Shown: positions 13,067-24,586 of the stretch, piece after piece
Numbering within the stretch: the first letter of the stretch is position 1
Layout of the letters: every line of letters begins with the position of its first letter
Assembly: GCA_037783415.1 (NCBI GenBank)
Contig: JAZGTN010000097.1
Location: 4,216,001-4,280,000 of the forward strand
Direction of reading: 5' to 3'
DNA length: 64,000 bases
Source of the DNA: Leptasterias polaris
Taxonomy: Eukaryota; Echinodermata; Asteroidea; Forcipulatida; Asteriidae
Notes under the pieces: model-generated
The model's input: only the letters and a program-made list of their open reading frames with translations
What the model was told of the DNA's origin: nothing
Databases searched by the model: none
Translations under genes and position numbers: made by a program

Positions 13067-13176
13067 ATCAATGAATATTTGGTTTGCGGTAACACCATGT
13101 GTATATCTACTTGCTGGGTAGATTTCTAGAAAGTATAAGTAGATAAGGTGTTACCGCAAACCCAATATACATCGAT
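13067..13176. mobile_element. Short MITE with TTTGCGGTAACACC ends
   Basis: Inverted arms carry GGTTTGCGGTAACACC on the left and its complement on the right, bounded by ATCAATG and CATCGAT. A longer relative (33945-34228) shares the arms and the flanking words GCATTGCATGGTGAG. Confidence 0.6.
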
Positions 13177-13626
13177 GTATTTATTTGTATAAGTTAGTTA
13201 TCATAACGAGTATACATTTGATACAAAAACAAAAAACGTGTTAATACCTCATTTTGCAGTATTTTTCTTAAAAAGTAGGCCTACTTGGTACTTGCACTCT
13301 GAGATCCAAGTACTTGGTACTCAGCTGTTGGACCCTGTACTCGAATACCAAAAAACTCGGTATTCAGACACTTGTACTTGCACTCAATGGCCCAAGTACT
13401 CTTACTTCAGTATACTTAGTACTCTGCAGTACTTGATATTCTGCCAAAGTTTTTTGGCATTATACAAATTCATGACTGCTGAGCAAGTTGTGAAAACTGA
13501 CAGAGATCAATGCATATTAATGTAATCCCAAAGTTGATTGTTTATTTCAGCCTTGGAGTTGAACCATTGCAACTTTGTGCAATATGATGAACCAGTTCAT
13601 TGTTTCCCTTCTTCAAAGTGGATTAT

Positions 13627-16600
13627 TTATACTTCTATGTGTATATCGGTCTCCTTCACATCGTATTTCAGTTTAGGTTTCTCTGTCCTGGTGTGCCAAA
13701 CGTAAATCTGAAAAATACAAAATGTATAACAGTTGAAGGAAATGCGATCAGGAGAGTGATTAAAAATAAAGCTGTGAAATGACAAAAGTTAAGTTGATGT
13801 TTTGATCAGCACTCTGATCACCTAAAGGAGTAAGTGGGTTTCTTTAAGTTGAATTTGTACAAAATTATATTTATCTGGAAAGTGTTGGAAGACTAACATG
13901 AAACAAAGTAAATTTCATACAATGGTATTGAACTATCTTCTAGAATAAATTGTGCAGGTAGTAAACATTACATTTGTAATAAGTAAAAACAATTACAAAG
14001 GAAGACAGAAATAGGGAGATCCATTCTGATCTAATTGACTATGTGTATGAATCTGCAACCTTCCCTCATCGTTTGGTTTGAATCTGATGGTTTCACTACT
14101 GGGCATAACAGTCAACCATGCCATTCAATCTTTTCAAAGGCTCAGGAGGTGACTGTTCAGTTAAATCATAGAGCAAGGACCAGAAATTCAGGCATTCAGG
14201 TTGGTTCAGTGGTTATTTCCCTTCCTTTCACCTCTGTGGACCCCGATTCAAATCCCGGACTGGAGCCTTGCAGTACCCACCTGTGACTGTGGATTTTTTT
14301 TTTGTATTTGTAGTTTTCAATGTCTTCTTCTTCAAAAAAAGTGTGTGTGATGTTTTCATTAGCTTTTTTTTAGATATGGTGGACACTATATCTATATAGA
14401 GGTGCACTGTTTAGTTTGAAAGTGTACAGACAAATTTACCCAAACCTCATAGTGTCTTAATATAGTGTCCACTATATCTCAAAATGGATTATAGGATGAT
14501 TTGCTGACTATAATGATAGACACAAAAATACCTCAAATGATTTTGATGAATATGAAGAACAGAGGCAACTTACTTTTGTACACATATCAGCTTTTGGTTC
14601 CAAATCCTCAATTTTTACCAAATTCACCAGAAGAGAAGACTCCAGGTATCCCCGTTTAGCTTTCAAGTCAAACTTTGCAAATGGTTTCTCCTGCAATAAC
14701 TTGAGATTGATGGCGAATCCTGCCATGTCCATAGGATAGGGTCGTGCAGGTTCCCAGCCGACATTCCAGCCTATTATTTTTCCTGTTTTCTTGTCTACTC
14801 TTGGGCTTTCATACATCTGTCCTCCTACAAGACCCACCGGCCACATGGATACTTTTTGAGTGTCTCTCATCTGAAATCAACAAATCACAAATCAGAATGA
14901 CACTAGTACGGATTTGGATGTTTGCAGCTTTTAAATTGTCCTGGTCTTTTTTGTAGAAGAGTTGTTTTGTTTCAAACCATTAGATGTTTTGATAACTACC
15001 GAGTCTGACGAGTCAAACAGAGTGCATCCTGTACTTCACTGCACTTAAAAGCATTTAAATGTATAAAGCTTTCGCAGATTTTGAAGTTTTTGCCTCAAAT
15101 TAGATGAGATCCATGACCGTCTAGAAGACACTTTTCAAGTGTATTAAGTAATTACAGCCAGTGGTGACACCATACCTGTTAATCTGGGGGGGGGGGGGGG
15201 GGTTGGATGGAAAAGAGGGTGCAAAGCTTAAGTTTAAGGGAGGAGACACAATTTAAAAAGCACTGAAAAAGCATTGACTTACAACAATGATGGACTTACA
15301 CAGACATTATTATTGGTGGGAAATGGTAAAAATTGGGGGGGGGGGGGGAGCAACAAAAGTAACTGGGGGAGGAGCATTTCACCCTTGCCCCCCCCCCCCC
15401 TGATAACATCTATAACAGGGGGGGGGGACACAAGAGGAGGCAAAGCTTAAAATTAAGGGGGGGGGAGAAAATAATCTTCAATGTAATATTGTAACTACCA
15501 GTACTGAAAAAGCACTGACTTTAAAACAATGACAGACTTACACCAGTAATCTCTCTTGAGCTTGGGTAATGCGAACATAATCAATTGCACTGTGGGTGCA
15601 ATGGTTAGGGTTAAAAAGGTGGGAAATGGGGGAAAATTGAGGTGGGGGGGAAAAAAAGTAACAGGGGGGGGGGGGCGTTTTCCCCTTGACCCCACCCCAA
15701 TCCCCACCCCCCATAGCACATCATGGCCGAATGGTTAAGAGCATCGGATTCAAGTTCTGGTGGTTTAGTCATCGGGTGTGGGTTCGAGTCCCGGTCATGA
15801 CGCTTGTGTCCTTGAGCAAGACACTTTGCTATGATTGCTTCTCTTCACCCAGCCAGAAGTATAAATGGGTACCTGCAAGGGTAGAGGTTGATATTGTGTT
15901 TGAAAAAGCCTTCGGAGTGCCTAGGCAGCCCAGGGCTGTAAACTCCCCAGGGAGCTGAGAAAGATTAAAGGAATGTTATTGGCCCAATGACCAGGGCACT
16001 AATGTAAAGCGCATTGATACGTTATTGTAAAATGTGCTATATAAGAACTAGTTATTATTATTATTTTATACCACCATCGCTGATTACAGAGCTACAAGAA
16101 ATGCTAGCAAATAACCTTTTGGTTCACCCTGTTAACAGATTGGAAAAAAATTTACTCTCAACATTTATAAATTTAATACAAACCTCATCAAATATTTGAA
16201 GACCATACGTATTGTCATCATCAGCAAAATAAACTACCCCTGGATTCTTATTGGCGTCCACATTCTTTAACAACCACTCGATGGCAGTATTCCTTTGTTC
16301 CACACCTCTGGGCTTGAGCCAGTTTGGATCATTTTTACCCAATTTGTACTGTTCTGGTGTCTTGAAATTTAAATGGGTGTACGTCATGCCACTTGTTTTC
16401 AAAAAGTTTATAACGAGACTGGATTTTCTGTTTGCATCTTCCACAACAATCCAGTGGAAATTTCTCACGTGGAGGAACGACTGTGCTATCCTAGTCAACT
16501 CTGCTTTCTGTACAGGTCTTGTATGGGTGGGTGTAATGGCATAGATCGTAGGTAGGCTCTCATTTCTAGGGTTGATACTGTCTGTGATATCTCCCACAGC

Positions 16601-18746
16601 ATCTGGATACTGCTGACGGAGACGGACGGCAAGACCTTGCAGGTTTTTCCTGTCTACTTTGAGCTGCTGCTCAACATTATGAAGTTCCGTCTGTTTTTCT
16701 TTGTAGTCCTGATTGATGGCATGCATTAGGTATGGATGCTTGTGGTTTCCATCGTTCCCCATTTGGGTACATAAAGAATCTGATATAAAATTAAGGAAAC
16801 AGATGAGAAAATATAATTTTTGGATGTCAATAACTGCCTTTAACAATCTGTACGCTGATACCTTTTTCCACCTCCTGGCCTCAAAGGACTTTGATTTCCG
16901 TACCTTTATGCAGTGTTCAACTAAGTGTCAAAGTTTTGAGTATGGGTTAAGAACATTTTACCACTTGTGAAGAAATGTGTAATTTATTTATTTTATAACA
17001 CATTTCTTCACAAGTGGCAAGTGTAATTTTACTGGAAAGTTGTTTTCTTTCATAAAGATAGGCCTACTTTAGCTCACCTTAATTTAACTATGCAAACAAA
17101 TTTCTTCTTCCACCATCTGGTGTATTACGTACTGTGGTTGCTGTGTGCATGCGAGGATGTGGATATATACAGTGCAGGTGGGTGAACAGTGAACATAGAG
17201 TGCGGCTAAAAACAACTCGGGCTGGCCTAGCGGAGCTGGACTGACTGTACACCCTGCTTAAAACTAGCAAGAGATGCGCAGTTGATTAGGCCTTCAGGGA
17301 GATTGTCTAAAATTTGTCTAAAGGTCTGATATTTCAAAACTAGCGGAGTCTTTCTCAAGGCTAAAATGAAAACACAACACAAACACAGACAAGAACATGT
17401 AGGAAAACAGTCTGAAGAAGCACGGCTCAAATGTTACATTACAGGCCCCAGGCCAGTGATTTTAGTGTCAGAACAGTAAACTCATGTTTGGACAAGTCTG
17501 TCGTTCTTGTGTTTTTCAATTCAATATCTTAATTTTATATTAATAATAATGCTCCATGTTGACTTTGACTGACTGACTGACTGAGGAACAATTAATTCTT
17601 GATCTTGCAGAATTGTAAAAAAACAACACCCAAGTTCATTAAATTTTCAAACACAAACTACAGAGTCTCAATTCAGTCCACCTTCCTCCATTGTAGACCA
17701 AGTAACTGGGGCGCCGCTGTACTAATTTTGACAAGAAGATGTAAACATTTCGAAAAAACAAGTACAGCGCCCCAGTTACTGGGTCTAGGTCTACCTCCAT
17801 CGTCAGTCTCACATAAAAATACCCAGTGATAATCCTAGAACTACCAGAGCTACACGCACTAGACCCAATAACTTGGCTGCTGTACTCTTTTTCAAAATTT
17901 TTACATCAGATTCAGTCATGCTAATTAATAGACGATGTGACCTCTGACGTCATTTGAAAATCATAACATGATGCGCGCGCATGTCGCCGGGCAAAACCTT
18001 TGTGTACTTGACAGCCAGCTAGAAAGTACACGCAATATTACCATGACTACGCGTCTTTTTGCCCGGCAGAACATGACTTGGACAACAGACTTGTCAACAG
18101 AGGGCGGTTTGAATGTAAACAGAGGTCACATCGTCTATAAAGACAGAAGATTATTACTTACAGAAGATGTCAACCTTTTGAGGAAAAAAAGGAGTACAGC
18201 GCCACAGTTTTACTGGGTCTACACTACTACTAGCTACACAAACACAGCTAAAATAAAAGAACATTATCAATTCTGTATAATTATTAATATAATAATATTA
18301 TTATTAATAACAAACTAAAGAAAGACGACTTTGATTTATACTTCTCTAATTTAAATTGGAGTATCAATCCATGCAATCACTGTCGGTCACTCACTCAAGT
18401 CAAATTGTTTCGAACATTGCGAAAAGTAGCCCCACCTCTGTCCTTGCTCTATGGTCAGTGTTGGCCAAGGTCTCCTCTGCATGGCAAGAACAGAGACTTT
18501 GCCCACACAAGTGGGAAGTGGGGCTATGCATGGAGCTAAGAACACATTTAGCTCCATCATCCATGGGCTATGCGAGCGAATGCGAGTCATAGCTAAACTG
18601 TGTGAATTTCTTCCGTAGAATTGACAGTCAATGTTATACTTACTGTAATTAAGAATCAACCAAAGTATCCCAGCAGTTGAGCAGAAAAAGTACGCAAAAA
18701 CAAAAGTACGAGGTCGCCAAAGAGCCCTCATTTTGTTTGGAAACAT
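13627..18746 (-). CDS. Beta-1,3-glucuronyltransferase (GlcAT-I type, GT43)
   Basis: A Golgi type II membrane enzyme that adds glucuronic acid to a galactose-ended acceptor; in the GlcAT-I branch this completes the proteoglycan linker. Coding exons on the minus strand: 18746-18644, 16779-16184, 14870-14574, 13707-13627, giving 358 residues against about 335 in human relatives. Phases join (TAC A with AT; GAG with ATG; AAA with ATT). Residues about 13-33 form the signal anchor, and a stem follows. The donor and metal motif is FADDDNTY. The catalytic Glu is in GYLESSLL, and VWHTRTEKP near the C-terminus contacts UDP-GlcA. An N-glycosylation sequon NES precedes the catalytic domain. Which paralogue (B3GAT1, 2 or 3) is not certain, though the short ending IEV resembles B3GAT3. 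Confidence 0.95.
14372..14479. mobile_element. 108 bp palindromic MITE
   Basis: The arms AGATATGGTGGACACTATAT and ATATAGTGTCCACTATATCT are near-perfect inverted copies. It lies in the last intron of the B3GAT gene. Confidence 0.55.
15187..15715. repeat. Poly-G rich degenerate tandem duplication
   Basis: Two copies of a roughly 240 bp unit share GCAAAGCTTAA, ACTGAAAAAGCA, TTGACTTA and GGTGGGAAATGG, and each is peppered with G runs of 8-18 bases. In a B3GAT intron. Run lengths in assemblies of such sequence are unreliable. Confidence 0.6.
15721..16069 (+). repeat. Complete tRNA-derived SINE
   Basis: The head TGGCCGAATGGTTAAGAGCA (A box) and GGTTCGAGTCCC (B box) is followed by a roughly 250 bp body and a TTA-repeat tail. 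This is the best full copy in the window and the reference for the fragments at 2040, 9459 and 53108. Confidence 0.8.
16961..17017. repeat. Perfect 20 bp hairpin in a B3GAT intron
   Basis: The arm 16961-16980 (CCACTTGTGAAGAAATGTGT) is exactly complementary to 16998-17017, with a 17-base AT-rich loop. It could be a tiny MITE or a foldable RNA; nothing else supports a miRNA. Confidence 0.7.
17694..17786. mobile_element. Short inverted-repeat element, first of a pair
   Basis: The arms TAGACCAAGTAACTGGGGCG and its near complement ending CCCAGTTACTGGGTCTA enclose about 40 bp. It shares its ends with the larger element that starts 74 bp downstream. Confidence 0.5.
17860..18221. mobile_element. 362 bp inverted-repeat element, second of a pair
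   Basis: Outer ends TAGACCCAATAACTTGG and its partner ending ACTGGGTCTA carry GTACTC / GAGTAC just inside. A second, inner pair is exact: AGACGATGTGACCTCTG at 17930 and its complement at 18120. An open frame runs through it but reads across the palindrome and is not a gene. Confidence 0.5.
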
Positions 18747-20427
18747 GTTTTACATGTTGACAAATGAAAGTTGTATCATGAAAGTTGAAAGTTGGTTCCT
18801 AAAGTAAAAATGTCATAAGAGAGCTATGTGTCGTCCAGGTACCCACCAACTCGTGGCGCTATATGAAGCGCAAAATTTGCAAAAAATGCCCACATCTACC
18901 AATATCGTCGATCAATGCAAAGGCATGAATCGTGAAAATATTCAATGGAAAATCAACGTTTGAAAACAACATAACCAACAACAATAACAACAACAAAAAG
19001 AGCACAGACGTTCTAAAATGAAATAAACAGGCCTCGGTGTTGGAAATCACGATCCTCAGCTATAGTTCAATCTAAAGTTTCTTTCCCCCAAGTTCGTATT
19101 GCCGGGCTTCTGGTTTGTGCGAAGTGGGCGTGGCTTACAGTGGATTTACGACACGCTTATGAACATGATTTAGAAGTGGCCTCACTACAATAGGAGACGC
19201 CCCACATGATAAATTGTATTCATAAGGGTAAATAAAAGAACTAGAATAGGTCATATGGGAACTATCATTCGGAAGGCTTGGCCGACGAGGTTATTATGAC
19301 TGTAAGCTACCCAATGAGCATGATATTGATAAGTCTTCTTCAACGAAAGTCATAGTCAATTACATCTTGCGGGCTCGGGCAAAGAATTAGTAATCATTTT
19401 ACAAAGTGCATCTGGTCTTCTTCCGGTTGGGGTCAGGGTGGGGATAAGTGGATGGTTACGGTAGGCATCATCAGTTTGACCTCAAATTCAGCAAGATGCG
19501 ACTAAAGACCAGTGTATCATCGCAGCCAATTTTGCTTTTTGATCTCATTGACTGAACGTGCAAATGTCAGCCCCTATGCTATTTGCTAGCTCAACCCTTC
19601 ATTAATTACCGCACTCATAACCAGCCTTTGTTCATAAATCTTCGACCTCAGCCATCCTGTTATCTTATGGTCCTATTAAAGGGGCGGGCCAGCACGTCCC
19701 CTCTTCCCAGAAAAATAGTAAACAAGATTTGTCATTTGAGCGCTCCCCTTCTTATAAATAAAAAATATACAAATACAGAAATACGAAAACATGTAGGCCT
19801 ACCGAAAAAAAAGAAGAACAAACTAGACTTAACTTTTTGTTGTAACAAAAAGAAGGTGTTCGGAATGACGTTCAATTTTTGGTTGTAACACATCCCAGTT
19901 TGAATACTTGTAAGGTACATTTCAGCTTGACCAAGCATTTACTACTCAGTATATAGATCTTGAACCTGCACTTTTAAGGTGACGTCATGTCAGACTTGAT
20001 GACGTCATCGTGGTGTGAACAAATTTGGATACATGCAAAGTTTCAGCTTGATTACCAAAGTCGTTCTGTACTTATAGATCTTGTACGAACCGTATATTGA
20101 AACATTTGGTAAACATGACTCTGTTAGAAATTTGTACGATAAGTTGTTATTAAAAGTTAGTGAATGAGTCTATTTAGAAAAAAATTATTCCACAACTACT
20201 TTCACAAGAGTTACTTCCTTCCATAGTTTGAACCCAATAAAGTTACCCTTTTCCCGTGCAATTTGGACTTAATGTATAACATACTGAAGTACCTACTCAT
20301 ATCACGCATAGAACAGAAGCACCACAATGACCTAACTATGTCCCGAGTTTACATTAATCTACTAATCCCAAAATGTCTGTAGCGCCCGCTAGAGTTGACT
20401 TTTGAATTGCGAGTTTATTTACTTAAA

Positions 20428-20596
20428 TGGTTTTTGGACGGCCATTGGATGGAAGTATAATGTTTCTTGATATGATCGGCTGGTTCCCTTTACTTGTTTT
20501 TATAATGATCACATATGAAATAATCGTGTACGATTTTTTCACAACAAAGCTTACATGTTTAGAATGATAGAACATAAGAATTAAGTGTTTGACGGG
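20428..20596 (+). repeat. Direct repeat copy 1 (partner at 22218)
   Basis: It starts TGGTTTTTGGACGGCCATTG and ends at GTGTTTGACGGG; about 90 percent matches the copy at 22218-22373, with an extra TTGTTTTTATAATG segment here. Confidence 0.75.
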
Positions 20597-22217
20597 TCAA
20601 TAATGTCCTTTCATACAGAGCAATATTAATTTTTCAAATTCCCTTTCATTTTGGTTGCACATCTTAAAACGAGCCTTTGAATTACTCACAAGTACAACTA
20701 TCATGTATGCCACTCACTGAAGTTTTTTATTTTTCAATGGATATTGATTCTTTATTTATTAATAAATCCGACTATATGCAAATCATGTTGACATTATTAA
20801 GTTACAATTCTTATAAGTTTTAACAGGTTTTCAAATACTGTGATTTGGCTTCTCATGTATCGGTGCATGATACTTTGATTGTTCAATACATATGCACTGA
20901 TGATGATGTCGTTAAAATAAGTCGAGCATAATGTGAGCTGGTTGCATTTTTAAAAATAGCTTGCTTGATTTTTAGACATTAGTCTTCATACAGAACGGTT
21001 TGTTAAATTTATAAAATTGAAAGAAAAGACACTTGTTTTTAAAAATTATGCAGGATAAAGGCAAGTCAAGAAGACGGCAGTTTTAGCTTCTCGTGAATTT
21101 TAACTAATTAAATATTATTACTATTTCTACCTGTATGGTGCATCATACACTCGGAAAGGAATTAGGGAATGGAACACAACAATGATTATGAAATCTTTCA
21201 CTGGAGACCATTCGGGTACTGGATGTGTTGTATATTCTGAAGAAGAAAAAAAAAATTATATACAAAGTATGACTCAAAGCAATGTAAGTCAAGCTGAAAC
21301 TGCTCAATTTTATAAAATTCAACACTTACTAAAATTCAAGACTTACAACATTTCATGATTATATAATAATAATAATAATAATTTATTGAATTTATATTGC
21401 GCTCAACAATACAACATATCAGAGTAAAGAAATTACGCAAGAAAAAATTAGTGGAAGGTGCACATCTTGTTTTTGATGTGAACAACTTATAAACGAAACC
21501 TTATTAGGGGAAACGTTATCGAAGGGTTTTCAAATGTCATAATACAAAGTTGACGGAAAACATTCATCAGTCTGACCATTTTCTGACTATAGCGACACAG
21601 CCAACAATCATACCAATCCCTCCATTGCCCAATTCTATCTCTTCGACGTTCATACTAAACGTTCCTTGGTTTTAAAAACATTTCACCAACGTCACCACTT
21701 GATGATACAGGATAAACTTTATAACGTAATTGTGCATTAAATAAAAGAATCATTTTTAAAAGCATTGATGTTCACACAAAAACTTACCGTTTTTGTCCCG
21801 TGTTAGCAACGATAAACTCCTGCCGTGGGGAGGGTCTGAAGCACCCTTCACGATCCGATGACACATCCTTCCTTCTCGGAGTGTGATCAAAACATAACCA
21901 ATGTTCGTCCTTTTCTGCTTGCATTTTCTCACAAAATTAATAGTCATATGAATCACTGAAGTAGGTGGCCATCTCAGCGAAACTTCGTCTTTAATTCCAT
22001 TTTGATCATTAAGCAACGAGAATGGCGAATAGGGGAACAATTAGACGCTGAATATGAGCGGAATTCAGATCTATAATGTCAGTACGCCATTGATAAGTTG
22101 TAAGTACGATGACCTGTGGCGTGTCAACTGTACGGTAATGTCTTCAATGTCGCAGTGTATTACACGTCGTGGTCCATGGCGAACGACCAGCTCTGTGCTT
22201 CTGCGAGCTGATACATT

Positions 22218-22373
22218 GGTTTTTGGACGGCCATTGGATGGAAGTAAAATGTTTCTTAATATGATCGGCTGGTACCCTTTATGATCACATATGAAATAAT
22301 CGTGTACGATTTTTTTCACAACAAGGCTTACATGTTTAGAATGATAGAACATAAGAATCAAGTGTTTGACGGG
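22218..22373 (+). repeat. Direct repeat copy 2 (partner at 20428)
   Basis: Same text as 20428-20596 apart from scattered substitutions and one internal deletion. Both copies lie near a shared phrase (GCTTGAT, CCAAAGT, GTTCTGTAC), so a larger repeat unit was probably duplicated. Confidence 0.75.
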
Positions 22374-23804
22374 CGCGGGCATCGATCTGCATGCAAATTT
22401 CCATGGTAGTCGCTTTGGAATCAAAACCCAATATTTTTGAATGATTATCCACTTGATTACAAGCCTAAAGATGTTATTCAAAATAATGAATGAAGTTGCC
22501 ACCATTCCTGTGTCTATGAATGCAACAAAACATCAGCAGCTCGTGACCGTAGTTTTTATCTAGCGCCCTCTGTGTAAAGGCCGCGCTGATGTAACGTTTA
22601 AGCTTGATGCCAAAGTTGTTCTGTACGTATTAGATCTTGTAAAACACTATACCTTGGTGGTAATATAACTTGAAAATTGATGACGTCATGCAGACGTCAT
22701 CACTTCATATTTTATAAATTCATTACCTTTCAAGTTTCAAAAGCCTAGCATTTGTTTGTTAACGAGGTTTGCATGGACGGCTGTTTTAGAGACTAACAAA
22801 GCGTATTGTCAAAAGCAGGTTGCGCGAACCTTGAACAGAGACTAGACCACAAGCATGTTTGATGGACTTTGAACCTTGCGGATGATTTGCTCAACGTATA
22901 CACACACACTACGTGATAAAAAACAGTAAACTGGTTTAGTTCGCGTAGTGTGTGTGTGTAGCCCGTGGTTTGACAGCGGGTCAATAAATACACGTAATAA
23001 TTGGTCAATATTTCAAATATTTGTATTAAAAAAAAGGAATGACGTCATCATGTTGTTTCTTTAGATTTACGTTGTCAATATCACTGTCTTTCAACATGCC
23101 AAGTTTCAACTCAGTCGAATTTGTGGTTTTGTAGATACACGGCTTCAAAAAGTAAACCTTTAAGGCGTTACCACGTGACACATGATGACGTCATCAATAT
23201 AAAACTTCACACATATGTTGTCTGCATAAAGGTCATTATATATACCATTTTTGAAACGATTATCATAAACTTCGCCACAGACATCTAGTAAAAGTGTATT
23301 TTTAACAGTTTTCAACCTGCCGCTAGAGGGCGTTCTTGACTTTTATGACGTCACTTATCTTTTTTTGTTAAACCAGACTCTTGCTCGACTATAACACCGT
23401 TAAAAAAAACTTCAAAAAGTGTGCCACTTTTAAATTACAAGGCACTTCCTGTTTCTTCCTGTTTCGACCGGAAGTAGAGGTCATGTGAGGTCACGCACAC
23501 GACAAAAAATAAAGACCTATATGACCTAAGTATGATCCCGCATAAAACAACCGACGGTCTCTTAAGTGTGATTTGTTACAGAATTTCAAAGATTAATTAA
23601 TTTTTTTCTAAAAACCTTGTAATTTGACACCTGATGACGTCATCATGACGTAAATGAAACGGTTTCGTCTCCTAATGGTTATCTAACTATGGTAAAAATT
23701 TCAAGTTTATATGAGCTTGGGAAGTGTGCTTTTGTTAGCGGACAAGGGACGGCCAGAAGAAGAAGAAGTAAAAAAAAAAAAAAACGAACAATAACAAGAG
23801 GTGT

Positions 23805-23834
23805 TCGTCGCTACGCTCCGCTCCGAACACCTAA
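23805..23834. repeat. GC-rich hairpin after an AGAAGAAG tract
   Basis: AGGTGTTCG pairs with CGAACACCT around a loop TCGCTACGCTCCGCTC. It follows GAAGAAGAAG and poly-A. This looks like the end of a dispersed element; which class is not clear. Confidence 0.5.
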
Positions 23835-24586
23835 AAAGAAACCCGTACTGAGGATTGCATAACTTTGCATATAATAATGTCACTTTAATTATATCCTCTG
23901 TGGAGAAAAAGTCCCGCCATGAATTCCCAAGACCCGCTGCGCCGTCTCACCATCTCGAGTCCTTGACTGCATGCACTCAATGCAGAAGATATGGATGGGG
24001 AGTAACTCCAGTTGTAAAATGATTACGAGATCTCACAAAGTCGAATAATTTTATGGAAAAGGTCAAATTTGGACCATTTTGACAGACAATTATTTCGCCT
24101 ATCGACTCCTTGCAGGAAGGAGTTAGCAGTAACATGGAGAAAACTTAAGGAAATTCCATGCGCTCTTCGTGCAAACCAGAGGTAGAGATTCCTGGTGACC
24201 TGAGTCTGGCCGGACCCATCAAAAGAAACAAAAACAAACCATGATCCTACTTGAGTGGATAATTTTTAGTAATTTTACACTTCTCAACCCACCGCATTGA
24301 CAAGTCCTTCAGTGAAGTTATCTCTTCAACAGCCGCAGGGGATACTATTATTGCTGGCACATTGTACAATCAATATAATCTATTTGCATAAGAAGCACTT
24401 TTATTGGCTCAACCCCGTGACATGGTCCATAGCTCGTCGTAACCATAGTGAAGCTCACACGGTGTTGAATGAACTATCATATACAACACTTCCTATGGGG
24501 TCTGTCCTATGCCCCTAATACCGATCCAAGCCGATTGAAGTGGAGCACTGTGGAGGGCAAAACAAACCTGTACTTTTTCAGACAAA

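Larger units (their letters stand above)
7000..13626. other. Intergenic region between ATXN3 and B3GAT, no gene seen
   Basis: I find no exon-like coding stretch here. The region holds a SINE (7158-7563), a MITE (7611-7763), a palindromic MITE (8286-8522), a SINE with a perfect 170 bp duplication (9459-9928), and a stretch rich in TACTC/GAGTA words (12720-13430) interrupted by a short MITE. The ataxin-3 3' untranslated region starts at 7000. Confidence 0.7.
18747..24586. other. Intergenic region between B3GAT and STPG4-like genes
   Basis: A 5.8 kb stretch between divergent genes with no convincing exon. It contains many TGACGTCA palindromes (about 19980, 20003, 22681, 23041, 23186, 23347, 23635), a diverged duplication (20428-20596 and 22218-22373), a hairpin with CA/TG arms (about 22898-22962), and a purine-rich AGAAGAAG tract followed by a hairpin (23757-23833). 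Promoters for both flanking genes should lie here, but I cannot mark a core promoter. Confidence 0.65.

Noticed and set aside
17968..18318. 116-codon plus-strand open frame
   Set aside because: It reads straight through the inverted-repeat element 17860-18221 and has no splice context or recognisable motif.
21788..22040. Possible minus-strand exon ending at a good GTAAG donor
   Set aside because: The frame begins right after a stop at a TTG, not an ATG. The only upstream AG in range is late in the frame, and no partner exon was found. Not supported enough to annotate.
22071..22505. 144-codon minus-strand open frame
   Set aside because: It overlaps the repeat copy 22218-22373 and contains no domain; composition is as expected by chance.
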